Position numbers and translations under genes: made by a program
Shown: piece after piece, positions 17,839 through 27,889 of the stretch
Numbering within the stretch: position 1 is the stretch's first letter
Layout of the letters: every line of letters begins with the position of its first letter
NCBI GenBank assembly: GCA_018195615.1
Contig: JAGTPG010000002.1
Coordinates: 3,042,501 to 3,106,500 of the forward strand
DNA: 64,000 nucleotides
Direction of reading: 5' to 3'
Source of the DNA: Streptomyces tuirus
GTDB taxonomy: Bacteria; Actinomycetota; Actinomycetes; Streptomycetales; Streptomycetaceae
The notes under the pieces: generated by a model
The model's database searches: none
What the model saw: only the letters and a program-made list of their open reading frames with translations
Told to the model about the DNA's origin: nothing

Positions 17839-19170
17839 GCGGCTCTCCGCCCGCGACGTCGCCGCCGTCGTCGCCGACGACGCGACCTTCGCCGAACTGC
17901 CCGCTCCCATAAGGGAGCCGAAACCGGACGGCCCTCTCGCCTGGCCGGGCTACGACGCTCTGCGCGCCCGTGCCGCCGAACGCACCGGCGAGCAGGAGTC
18001 CGTGGTCTGCGGCACCGCCCGCGTCGGCGGCACCCGGGCCGTGCTGATCGCGTTCGAGTTCGGCTTCCTCGGCGGCTCCCTCGGGCAGCGCACCGGCGAC
18101 CGGCTGGAGGCGGCGTACACGTACGCCCGTGAGCACCGCCTCCCGGTCGTGCCGCTGGTCGCCACCGGCGGCAGCCGGATGCAGGAGGGCATGCTCGCGC
18201 TGACCCAGCTCCAGCGGGTGGCCCGCCAGGCGGCGCTCACCCGGGAGGCCGGTCTCGCGCAGGTCGCCGTCCTGCGCGACCCGACCACCGGGGCGGCTGG
18301 GCCACGCTGGGCGCGGGCGCCGACGTGGTGCTCGCGCTGCCCGGCGCCCAGGTCGGCTTCGCCGGCTCCCGGGTGCGGCCGGCGGACGCGGACCCGGCCG
18401 CGTACACGGCGGAGGCGCAGGTCGCGGCGGGCGCGGTGGACGCGGTCACAGGGCCGCAGGAGCTGCGCGAGACGCTGGGGTGGTGGCTGCGGCTGCTGAC
18501 GTGCCCGTCCACCACCCCGGCTCCGCCGCCCGAGCCGCTCGGCGACACCGCGGTCCTGCCCGCCACCGGCTGGGACGCCGTCCGGCGCGCCCGCTCGCCC
18601 CGGCGTCCGCGCGCCGCCGCCTACCTGGACGCCTACTTCACCCACCGGGTCGCGATCAGCGGTGACCGCTGCGGCGGCACGGACCCGGACGGCATGCTGT
18701 GCGGGTTCGGCGAGCACGAGGGCCGTACGGTCGCCTACGCGGCGCAGACCGGGGCCGCGACCCGCCCGGCCGGTTACCGCACCGCCGCCCGGCTGATCCG
18801 TCTCTCGGACCGGCTGGGCATTCCGGTGCTGACCCTGGTGGACACCCCGGGCGCCGCCAACGACGCGGAAGCGGAGCGGCAGGGCGCGGGTGCGGCGATC
18901 GCCGACCTGTTCGGTGCGGTGGCGGCGGCCCGCACGCCGGTGACGACGCTGGTGATCGGCGAGGGCGGTTCCGGCGGGGCGCTGGCGCTGGCCGCCCCCG
19001 GCAACACCTGGGCCACGCCTGACAGTTACTTCTCGGTGATCGCGCCCGAACTCGCGGCGGCCATCCTCAAGCGACCGCCGCGCGAGGTGGAGGCCACGGC
19101 GGACCGGCTCCGTATCCGTCCGCAGGATCTGGTGGAGCTGGGGGTGATCCGGGGCACCGTGGGACCGTGA
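17831..19170 (+). CDS. Carboxyl transferase (AccD/AccA-like or malonate-decarboxylase-type), frame broken (about 446 aa)
   Basis: The protein has two crotonase-fold halves. The N-terminal half has GTARVGGTRAVLIAFEFGFLGGSLG and ATGGSRMQEGMLAL, similar to AccD or MdcD. The C-terminal half has TLVDTPGAANDAEAERQG and the oxyanion motif GEGGSGGALAL of AccA/MdcE. It should move a carboxyl group between malonyl-CoA and another acceptor, or decarboxylate malonyl thioesters. The frame breaks at the G run 18290-18293; adding one G restores a continuous protein. It overlaps matB, so it is part of the malonate operon. No biotin-carrier gene is next to it. Confidence 0.75.
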
Positions 19171-19252
19171 GAGTCCAGTGGATGCCTCACACATCATCAA
19201 GTACCTTCCGTCACAATGAGAATGCTCAACGCAACAGGACGACGGGGGTGCC

Positions 19253-19602
19253 GTGGACGGGTTGGTCGAGTTCAGGACCGGTGACGGTGCGGTGGTCGCG
19301 GTCGAGGCGGTGGAGGAGCGGTCCGGCTCCCGTCTGGTCGCCCGCGGCGACGGTACGGTGCAGGCGACCCGCACCTTCGAGGGCGCCCTGGCCGGGGTGC
19401 GCGCCGCGGCGGAGTCCGCGCTGCGGGTGTTCCGGGACGGCTCGCTGAAACCCGACGGTGTGGAGATCGAGTTCGGGTGAAGCTGTCCGCGGAGACGGGC
19501 GCGATCATCGCCAAGGGCACCGCCGAGGGCCATCTGGTGGTCAAGCTGACCTGGGCTCCGGATGCGTCACCGGCCGCCCCGGAGCCAAGCCCCGCCTCAT
19601 GA
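19253..19602 (+). CDS. Trypsin-co-occurring (trypco1/CU044_2847-like) small protein (about 116 aa), frame broken
   Basis: Residues 1-75 (LVEFRTGDGAVVAVEAVEE and FEGALAGVRAAAESALRVF) and the continuation VKLSAETGAIIAKGTAEGHL after a frameshift match the CU044_2847 family, named trypsin-co-occurring domain 1 in work on bacterial conflict systems. The shift is at the G run 19475-19477; one extra G restores the reading and extends the protein to the TGA at 19600-19602, which overlaps the ATG of the trypsin-like gene. It is thought to be a regulatory partner of the peptidase. Start GTG 19253 follows an AGGACGACGGGGG stretch. Confidence 0.7.
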
Positions 19603-21287
19603 ACAGCGCCGAGTGGCACGCCCGGATCGAGTTACGGGGCCAGGTCGCCGGAGCGGGCTTCCTGGTCGCCCCCCGTACGGTGCTGACCTGCGCCCATGTG
19701 GTGGAGGACGGCGGCGGCCTGACGGTGACGTTCACGGAGCTGCCCGGCTCCCCGCCGGTGCCCGCCCGGGTCGTCGCCCACGGCGGCTGGGCCGGTGGCA
19801 GCACCGACCTCGGTGATCTCGCCGTGCTGGAACTGGAGCGGGAGATGCCGGTCGCCCCGGCCGCGCTGGCCCCGGTCGACGCGGCACACGGCCCGGGCCC
19901 CCGCAAGCTCGTCGTCTACGGCTTCCCGGCCGGCTTCGACGAGGGCACCCTCGCCGAGTACCGCGTCACCGCACCGCAGTTGATCAAACGGGAGTGGATC
20001 CAGCTGGAGGCCTGGCACCCGGGCGGCCAGCCCCTGGCCCCCGGCTTCAGCGGGGCCGCCGTCGCCCTGGCCGACACCGGCGAGGTCGTCGGCATGGTCA
20101 CGGCCGCGGCCGGCACCCGGGACGTGCGCAACGGCCGGATGATGCCCACCCAGGTCATGTCCCGCTACTGGCCCGGACTCCAGGGTCTGGTCCCCACCTC
20201 GGACCACGCCACCGCCGACCGGGCCCGGCTGCGCGCCCTGGTCGAGACGGCGGCCCGCGCGGGCGTGAACTGCGACCCCGTGCGCCTCTACACCGCGGCG
20301 GCCGGCCCGTTCGACCCCCCGCCGCCCGAGGAGGGGTTCGACTCCCTGTGGTCGGCGGCCCTGTTCGTGCTGTGCGAACTCGACGGCCCGGGCGCCGCAC
20401 CGACCGTGACCCGGTTCGCCGACCGGCTCGAGGCCCTGCTGCACACCCCGGTCGTGGAGCCGGAGGCGCCCGACTGGTCGCCCATCCTCGTCGAACTCGG
20501 GCACAGCGGCGCGGGCGACGGCCTGGTCCGCGTCGAGGTGTCCGCGTACAGCGAGGGGCGTCGGCACCCGGTGGACTCCGGCACGGTCGAGCAGCACCGG
20601 CTGCGCGCGTACGTCCAGGACCGGATCGAGGCGGCCTTCCGCTATCTGACGCCCGGCGCCGACGAACTCGTCGCGTTCGCGCTGCCCCGGGACTGGCTGG
20701 ACTGGCCCGTCGACCGCTGGGAGAGCGCCCCCGACGACACGACCCCGCTCGGCTGCGTCTATCCCCTGGTCGTCACCGACCACGCCCGCCGCAAGGCCAG
20801 CACGCGGCATGTCCTGACCCGGGCCTGGAAGCGCCTCGACTCCCTGCCGGGCGCCCGGATGCACCGGGTGGAGTGCGGCGGCCCGGAGGAGCCCGGTCGG
20901 CTGCGGATGCGGCTGCGGCGGGCCGACGCCTGCCTCGCCGGGTTCGGCACCGCCCCGGCGGCCTCCCGCACCCGGCCGCACTTCGACACCTCGCTGACCG
21001 CGCCGGCCCCGGTGATCGTGTGGTCGCGCGGCGGCTGCGGCTCCGGGCAGGAGGAGTGCGCCGGAGCGGACGGCTGCACCGGCAAGGCCTTCCTCGACGC
21101 GCTCGACGCCTGCGTGGCCGCCGTACCGCCCGCCGAACTCCCCCGCCACATCCTGGCCCTGCGCGAGGAGGCCGACGCGGAGGAGGACCACTGGGCCCAC
21201 GGCATCCAGCTGCTGTGGGACGACCCGCGGGTCTTCGCCGACCCGCACGCCGTCGCCGCAGGCCACGCGCGGTCGCCGGTGGCCTGA
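19599..21287 (+). CDS. Trypsin-like peptidase fused to a VMAP-C-like domain (562 aa)
   Basis: Residues 1-190 are a trypsin-like serine peptidase with His33 (LTCAHVV), Asp73 (LGDLAVLE) and Ser151 (GFSGAAV). There is no signal peptide, so it is intracellular. Residues 210-300 are helical (VMAP middle-like), and residues about 325-550 contain FALPRDWLDWPVDRW and PLVVTDHARR, typical of the VMAP-C (vWA-MoxR-associated protein) module. Such proteins are proposed effectors or adaptors of NTP-dependent conflict systems (Kaur, Burroughs, Iyer and Aravind). The gene overlaps the trypco1-like gene and is followed by the MoxR ATPase gene 62 bp later. Confidence 0.75.
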   Translation: MNSAEWHARIELRGQVAGAGFLVAPRTVLTCAHVVEDGGGLTVTFTELPGSPPVPARVVAHGGWAGGSTDLGDLAVLELEREMPVAPAALAPVDAAHGPGPRKLVVYGFPAGFDEGTLAEYRVTAPQLIKREWIQLEAWHPGGQPLAPGFSGAAVALADTGEVVGMVTAAAGTRDVRNGRMMPTQVMSRYWPGLQGLVPTSDHATADRARLRALVETAARAGVNCDPVRLYTAAAGPFDPPPPEEGFDSLWSAALFVLCELDGPGAAPTVTRFADRLEALLHTPVVEPEAPDWSPILVELGHSGAGDGLVRVEVSAYSEGRRHPVDSGTVEQHRLRAYVQDRIEAAFRYLTPGADELVAFALPRDWLDWPVDRWESAPDDTTPLGCVYPLVVTDHARRKASTRHVLTRAWKRLDSLPGARMHRVECGGPEEPGRLRMRLRRADACLAGFGTAPAASRTRPHFDTSLTAPAPVIVWSRGGCGSGQEECAGADGCTGKAFLDALDACVAAVPPAELPRHILALREEADAEEDHWAHGIQLLWDDPRVFADPHAVAAGHARSPVA

Positions 21288-21349
21288 CCGCCGGTGAGGC
21301 GGCCCGCGAGAAACACGAGCACGAAAACGGAGAGCGGAGACCAACCCCC

Positions 21350-22357
21350 ATGCCGCACTGGTCCGTCTACACCGGCGGGAACGAGCCGCACGACGGCATC
21401 GACGACCTCCCCGCCCCACCGCCCTGGCGCGCCTTCGACGGCGGGCCCGCCCTGCCGCCGCCACACGACACCGACGACGAGACGGCCGTCTCGCCCGACC
21501 GGGTGCACCGGGCCAAGTCGTACGTGGCCACGGCGGAGAGCGTCCGGCTCGTGAACGCCGCGCTCTGCCTGCGCCGCCCGCTGCTCGTCACCGGCCCGCC
21601 CGGCACCGGCAAGTCATCGCTCGCCTACGCGGTGGCGCGCGAACTGCGTCTCGGCCCGGTCCTGCGCTGGAACATCACCAGCCGCAGCACCCTCGCCGAC
21701 GGGCTCTACCAGTACGACCCGCTGTCCCGGCTGTACGCGGCCCGGGAGGGGCAGGACAGGCGGGGCGCCGTCGAGGACCATCTGCGGCTGGGGCCTCTGG
21801 GCACCGCCCTGCTGCCCTTCGACCGGCCCCGCGCCCTGCTCGTCGACGAGATCGACAAGAGCGACCTCGACCTGCCGAACGACCTGCTGAACGTGCTGGA
21901 GGAGGGCCAGTACGAGATCCCCGAACTGGTGCGTGCCGCCCGGCACTCCGGCGACGGCACCGCCGAGGTCCTCGCGGACGGCACGGACACCCCGGTCACG
22001 GTGCACCGCGGCCGGGTCCGCTGCCGGGCCTTCCCGTTCGTGGTACTGACCAGCAACGGCGAACGCGAGTTCCCGCCCGCCTTCCTGCGCCGCTGCGTCC
22101 GGCTGAAGCTGCGCCGCCCCGACCGCGACCAGCTCACCGACATCGTCCGCGCCCACCTCGACACCCCCGACGGCCACGCCGACCGCCTGATCACCCGGTT
22201 CCTGGAGCGGGCCACCGGCGGCGAACTCGCCACCGACCAGCTGCTGAACGCCCTCTACCTCACCGGAGTCGCGGGCCTGGACGCCGACTCCCGCGACGAC
22301 CTCGCCGAGCAGCTGATGCCGTACCTCAGCGCGACGGCCGACGGCGATGGCTTCTGA
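21350..22357 (+). CDS. MoxR-type AAA+ ATPase (335 aa)
   Basis: Walker A is GPPGTGKSS (residues 82-90), Walker B ALLVDEIDKSD (about 163-173), sensor 1 is VLTSNGERE, and an arginine-rich LRRCVRLKLRRP follows. MoxR ATPases act as chaperones or unfoldases for vWA-domain proteins. The start ATG 21350 is preceded by GGAGA nine bases upstream. Its stop overlaps the start of the SAV_2336-type gene by eleven bases, so the pair should be made in fixed ratio. In this cassette it is the likely NTP-dependent switch between the peptidase module and the giant partner. Confidence 0.85.
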   Translation: MPHWSVYTGGNEPHDGIDDLPAPPPWRAFDGGPALPPPHDTDDETAVSPDRVHRAKSYVATAESVRLVNAALCLRRPLLVTGPPGTGKSSLAYAVARELRLGPVLRWNITSRSTLADGLYQYDPLSRLYAAREGQDRRGAVEDHLRLGPLGTALLPFDRPRALLVDEIDKSDLDLPNDLLNVLEEGQYEIPELVRAARHSGDGTAEVLADGTDTPVTVHRGRVRCRAFPFVVLTSNGEREFPPAFLRRCVRLKLRRPDRDQLTDIVRAHLDTPDGHADRLITRFLERATGGELATDQLLNALYLTGVAGLDADSRDDLAEQLMPYLSATADGDGF

Positions 22358-25300
22358 CCACGGTCCGGGGCCGTCGCCTGTCGCCCGGCTGGCGGCCGCC
22401 CTGTCCGCCGCCGGGCCTCACCGACCCCGCGGGAGCTGGCGGAACTGCTGTGGATGGCCGCGCGGCTGGAGCCGGACCGGCCGGAGGAGACGCCGCCGGG
22501 GGACCGCCCCGGCGAAGGGGGCGACGCCGACGAGGAGATCGGCGGCGCGGCCGTCCCCCCACAGCCGGAGCGGTCCCGCCGGGCACCGGCGCCGGTCGGC
22601 CCTGCCCCCGACCGCGTTCCGCTCAGCCTGCCCGCCCCCGCTCCCGGGAGCACGAGCACGACACCCCGGGCGGCGGCGGATCCCCCCTCCTCGCGCCGGC
22701 GCCCCCGATGCTGCCCCACCCCCTCGCACTCCAGCGCGCCCTGCGCCCGCTGAAACGCAAGGTGCCCTCCCCGCACCTGCGGGTCCTGGACGAGCGGGCG
22801 ACCGCCGACCGGATCGCCCGGCTCGGCGCCCGTCCCGACGTGTGGTTCCCCGTGCTGCGCCCGGCCCGTGACCGCTGGCTGCGCCTGAACCTCGTGCACG
22901 ACACCGGCCCGACGATGCCGGTCTGGCGCCCCCTGGTGAGCGAACTGCACGCGGCACTCGCCCAGTCGGGCATCTTCCGTACGGTCACCCTGCACCCGGC
23001 CACGCCCGACGGCCGGGCCCGCCAGGTCCCCGTCCTCGACGACGGCCGTACGGTCACCCTCGTCATCAGCGACTGCATGGGCCCGCAGTGGCGCCCGGGC
23101 GAGGCGGGCAACCGCTGGTACCGCACCCTGCGCCACTGGGCGCACCGCATGCCGCTCGCCGTGGTCCAGCCCCTCCCGGAACACCTCTGGCCCACCACCG
23201 CCCTCCCCGCCGAGCCGGGCCTGCTCACCTCCCCGTCCACGGCGGCGCCCTCGGCGACCCTGTCCTTCACCCCGTACGACCCCGCACCGGCCCCCGACCG
23301 GGCCCTGCCCGTCCCCGTCCTGGAACCGGGCGCCCCCTGGCTCGCCCACTGGGCCGCCCTGGTCGCCGACCCGGGCGGTGCCCGCACGCCGGGCGCGGCG
23401 GCCTGGCTGCCGCCCGTCCCCGCACCGCCCGCCGAACCGGCCCCGACATCGCCTCGTCCTCCCCGGAGGAGCTGGTGCTGCGCTTCCGTGCGACCGCCTC
23501 ACCGGAAGCCTTCCGCCTCGCCGGGCACCTCGCGCTGGCGGTCCCCTCGGTCCCCGTGATGCGCCTCGTCCAGCGCACCGTCGACCGCGACCCACGCCCC
23601 AGCACCTCGCCGAGGTGATCCTCAGCGGCATGCTCACGTCGGTCCCCGGGCCGCCCGGTTCCTACGCGTTCCGGCCCGGCGTACGGGAGTTGCTGCTGCG
23701 TTCCCTGCCCCGCACCGCCCGGGGCCGGACACGGGAGTTCCTCGAACAGGTCGGCGGCCTGATCGACGAACGGGCCGGGCTCACGGCCGGGGCGTTCCGG
23801 GCCGAGACGGACGCCGGACAGGGCGGCTCGGGTCCGGCGTTCGCGACGGTGAGCGAGGAGACGGTGCGGCGGCTGGCCGGGGAGGCGGCCCGGGAGGGTC
23901 TGTTCGCCGGGCGGTACCGGCTGGTCGGCCGGCGCGGGTGGAACGGACGGGTCTCGGTGGCCGTGGACGTCCGCACGGAGCAGCAGGTGATCGTCCGCCG
24001 CTATCACGACCAGCCCGCTCCGCACGAACGGTTCCTGAGCGAGGCGCGCACGCTGGCCCGGATCGACAACCCGCATGTGGTGCGGGTGCTCGACTTCGGC
24101 GTGGAGGAGGACTCGCCGTACCTGGTGACGGAGTTCGTGGACGGCCTGACGCTCTCCGAAGTGCTCTCGGGCCTGTCCTTCCGGACGTTCAGCCGTCTGG
24201 TGTGCCAGGGCATGGCCGGTCTCGAAGCCCTCCACGCGCACGGCCTGGTGCGCGGGGAGCGCGGACCGGCGGGCCTGATGCTGCGGCCCGACGGCACGGT
24301 CATGCTGAGCCGGTTCGCCCTGGGCGAGGAGTCCCGGGGCAAGGACGCCGAGACGGACGTCGCCGAGTTCCGGTGGCTGCTCAAGCAGTTGGCCGCGGGC
24401 GCGCGGGTGCCTGCCGAACACCAGGACCTGCTCGACCTGATCGACCGGCACAGGCTGCGCGAGGCCGCCGCCTACGCGGCCCGCCTGCCCGCGACGGCCG
24501 CCTGGCCGCCACCGCGCTACGTCACCCTGCTCGGTCCGCTGCGCGTCCACGACGGCACGAACCCCGTCGAGCCACCCTCGCCACAGGCCCAGGCGCTGCT
24601 GTGCATGCTGCTGCTGCGCCACGGACGGCGCGTGCCCGACACCGAGCTGGCCGCGGGACTGTGGCCGGATCCCCCGGCGGAAAGCGAGGCCGCCGACCAC
24701 ATCGGGCGTCTGGCGGCGGAGGTACGGCGGGTCCTGCCCCCGACAGCCTCGTCTCCTTCTCGCACTCGCACGCGCTGCACCTGCCGGACGTCTACGTCGA
24801 CGTGCTCCACTGCGAGGAACTCCTCGGCGACCACATGCGCGGGCCCGCCGAGATCCGGCGCGTCCTCGACCTCTGGTACGGCGACCCCCTGGACGGCATC
24901 CCCGGCCCCGCCGCCGCGGCCACCCGGGACCGCCTCCGCGCCCTCAGGCTGGACCTCGAGACCACCCTGGCCGAACTGGACCGGAGGGCGTCCGAGCAGA
25001 CCCCCGCCCCACGATCCGCTTCGAGGCCGACGACCTCACCGGCCACCCCGAGGCCCGGATCGCCCTGGAGTACGCGGTGCACGAGATGCTCTCCCGCGGC
25101 GCCCTGGCCGCATCCCAGTTCGAGGTCCAGGTGCGCGACGACGGCTACGTCGTCCACACCGAACCCGGCACCTACGTGCTCCCGGTCCTGGCCGCGGTCC
25201 TGCGCGGGCTCCCCGAGGTCCTGACCGGGCTGGTGGATCCGCCCGCGCTCGCCGTGACGTTCTGGGACGCGCCCACCCCACCGGCGGTGGCACCCCTCGT

Positions 25301-26664
25301 GCCCGCCGGCATCCAGGTCGTCGTCTCCCCGGCCGTGTACGAGGAGTTCGCCGCCAGCTCGGCCGCCCAAGGGCCCCAGCGGTTCCAGCCCCTGTACGAG
25401 GGCGGCGGTGCCGCGGACACCCCGCCCGTCGCCTGGTACTGCCCGCTCTCCCCGCCACCTCAGCCCCCGGACCCGACTCCCGCGACCTGGTGCGGGGCCC
25501 CTTCATCACGCACGACCTGCGCCGGCTCGGCGGCATACCGGCCTCGGGCCGCACGGCCGTCGTCCACACCCGGCCCGACGGTCCGCTCACCCTCCTCGAC
25601 CCCGCCCGGCCGCACGGCGACGGGCCGGCGCGGACGGTGACGTACTACGAGGTGGACCTCACCACCCACCAGTCCCACCACCGGGTCTCCCTGCCGAGCT
25701 CCGGCAAGGGCGCCTTCGCCGCCGCGGTCGAGCTGACCTGGCACGTGGACGACCCGGTCGCCTTCGTCCGCGGCGAGGTCAGCCGGGTGGCGGAGCCACT
25801 GCTCGACCATGTGCTGGCGGAGGGGGCCCGGTTCACCCGCCGCCATCCGCTGCGCCGGGCGGGCGCGGCCCAGCGCGCCGTCAACAACGGGCTGCGCGGG
25901 TGGCCGGTGCCGGGGCTGTCGGTGGCGGCGTCGGTGCAGCTGGCCCCGGAGGGCGCGGCGCTGCCCGGACCACAGGGGACCGCCCCCTCGGAACGCCCGC
26001 TGTCCCATCTCCTCGGCGAGGCCGAGACGGTCCTGCTCGGCTTCGACGGACCCATGGCCCGGCTCTTCTCGGCGCACACCGCGCGCGAGGCCGTGCGCCA
26101 CCTGCTCCTCCTCGTCGACCGACACCGCGAGCCGCGAGACGCCCTGCCCGACGCGGTGCGGGAGACGTTCACGCATCCGCTGGACGTGCTCCGGGCCTTC
26201 ACCCGGGACCGGCTCGGCCCTCTCCTGCGGGAGCGCCTCGACGAGCTGGAACTACGGGCGGTCCCGACGCGCCGACGACCCACAACTCCGTTCCGCTGGT
26301 GCGCGCCCTGCACGGCTCCGGCCGCCACGTGGGCGTGGTCTCGGACGCCGGTACCCCGGCCGTCCGCCGTTACCTCTCCCCTACAGACTCCCCTGGCCGG
26401 CATCCACGGCCGCGGCACCGACCTCACCCTGCTGACCCGAACCCCGACTGTCTCCTGCGCGCCATGCACTCCGCCGGCGGCGCCACCACGAGCGGCGTAC
26501 TCATCGGCTCCACGGTCGCCGAGCTCACCGCCGCCCAGCAGGCCGGCCTGCGCTTCATCGGCCTCGCCCGCAACACCACCATCGACCGGCAGCTCCGCGA
26601 GGCGGGCTGCGACACCACCGTCACCTCCCTGGCGCCCCTCCTGGAGGCCGCCCGCTCGCTCTAG
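22347..26664 (+). CDS. Giant SAV_2336-type multidomain protein (about 1430 aa), frame broken in roughly ten places
   Basis: Pieces in all three frames join into one series of domains. (1) A SAV_2336 N-terminal, degenerate vWA-like domain, 22750-23350 (LRLNLVHDTGPTMPVW, VTLVISDCMGPQW). (2) A protein-kinase-like domain, 23900-24480, whose catalytic residues are lost (VIVRR for the VAVK lysine, VRGERG for HRD, SRFA for DFG). (3) An OmpR/BTAD-like (SARP-type) winged helix and helical repeat, 24520-24990. (4) An unassigned segment, 25000-25460. (5) An SPFH-like stretch, 25640-25940. (6) A HAD-like domain, 26000-26660, with GFDGP in place of the usual DFDGP. Breaks lie near 22415, 22620, 23440, 23590, 24740, 25005, 25475, 26275, 26390 and 26435. 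Boundaries of separate genes inside are possible, but I see no internal starts. Confidence 0.6.
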
Positions 26665-26749
26665 CCACGGCGGCAAACCCCCCGTTCGGCGGCGCCCCGC
26701 CCGGCCCCTCAGAAAGGCGTCCTCGCCGCCTCCCGCGCACGATGCGAGG

Positions 26750-26812
26750 GAGGCCCGCCGCCCGGCGGCCCCACGTCTGCGAGGCCCGCCACCTGGCGGC
26801 CCCCACGGTCTG
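26750..26812. repeat. Tandem imperfect 31-base unit carrying a hairpin
   Basis: Two adjacent copies begin GAGGCCCGCC and contain a GCCGCC...GGCGGC-type or CACC...GGCGG inverted repeat before CCCCACG. They lie between the giant gene and mbl. They could form stem-loops that end the upstream transcript or affect the mbl leader; neither has a T tract. Confidence 0.4.
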
Positions 26813-26831
26813 TGCTCTCGGAGGACCTGCC

Positions 26832-27868
26832 ATGACCGCCAGTCTGGAGCAGTTGCGCCGCTGCCACTTCGCCGTCGACCTGGGAGCGGCCCGCACCCGC
26901 GTCTACGTCAAGGGCGCCGGGCTCGTCGTGGACCAGCCGTCCGCCGCCGCCGTGAACACCCGCACCGGGGCGCTGATCGCGGTCGGTGAGCTCGCGGAGA
27001 AGATGACGGGCCGCACGCCCGACTACATCAAGGTCGTACGGCCGGTCACCGGCGGCACCGTCGTGGACATCGAGATGGCGCAGCGCATGCTGCGGCACCT
27101 GCTCGGCGACAAGATGCGCCGCGGCCTGCGCCGCAAGCCGATCCTGCGCGCGGCGGCCTGCACCCCGCACGACGCCGACCCGCTGGCCCAGCGCGCCGCG
27201 ATCGAGACGCTGGTCGGTCTGGGGCGCGGCGTGTGGAGCTGGTCGACACGCTGATCGCCGCCGCCGTCGGCTGCGGACTGCCCGTGGAGCAGCCCGAGGC
27301 CACCATGATCATGGTGTGCGGGGCGGCGGCCACGCAGGTGGCCGTGCTGTCCCTCGGGTCCATCGTCACCGCCGAGCGCATCCCGGTGGGCGGGGAGGCC
27401 GTCGACCACGCGATCGTGCAGCACCTGCGGCACGAGCACGAGCTGATGCTGCCCAGTCAGTCGGTACGGCCGCTGCAGCTCGCCCTGTCCGGCAACGGCC
27501 TCACCCCCCACGGTCCGGCCTCGACGGAGATCCACGGGCGGGACGTCGCCACCGGCCTGGCCCGTTCCGTCCAGGTCGACACCGCCGCCGTACGGGACGC
27601 CATCCAGACGCCGCTCACCGCCATTCTCGACGGTATCGGCAAGGTGCTGCGGGACTGCCCGCCCGACCTGGTCGCCGACCTCGCCGACCGGGGGATCATG
27701 ATGGTCGGCGGCAGCGCGCTGCTGCCGGGCCTGGACCAGATGCTGCGGCAGGCGACCGGTATGCCGGTGCACATCGCCGAGCGCCCGGACGTGTGTGCCG
27801 TACAGGGGCTCGGCGCGATGCTGGAGGGCAGGATCGAACCGCTGGCGCTGGATCCGCTGGGGGCGTGA
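26832..27868 (+). CDS. mbl: MreB-like actin homologue Mbl (about 346 aa), frame broken
   Basis: Bacterial actin-fold protein. FAVDLGAARTRVYVKGAG is phosphate-1, VVRPVTGGTVVDIEMAQRML follows as in MreB, and MVGGSALLPGLDQML is the adenosine motif. The phosphate-2 loop, normally DIGGGT, is MVCGAAATQVAV, so ATP binding may be altered. The gene matches the position of S. coelicolor mbl (SCO2451), whose product works with MreB in spore wall formation. The frame breaks at the G run 27221-27224; one extra G joins the two parts. ATG 26832 is preceded by GGAGG. Confidence 0.8.
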
Positions 27869-27889
27869 GCGGGGCCGGCAGGCCGTCTC

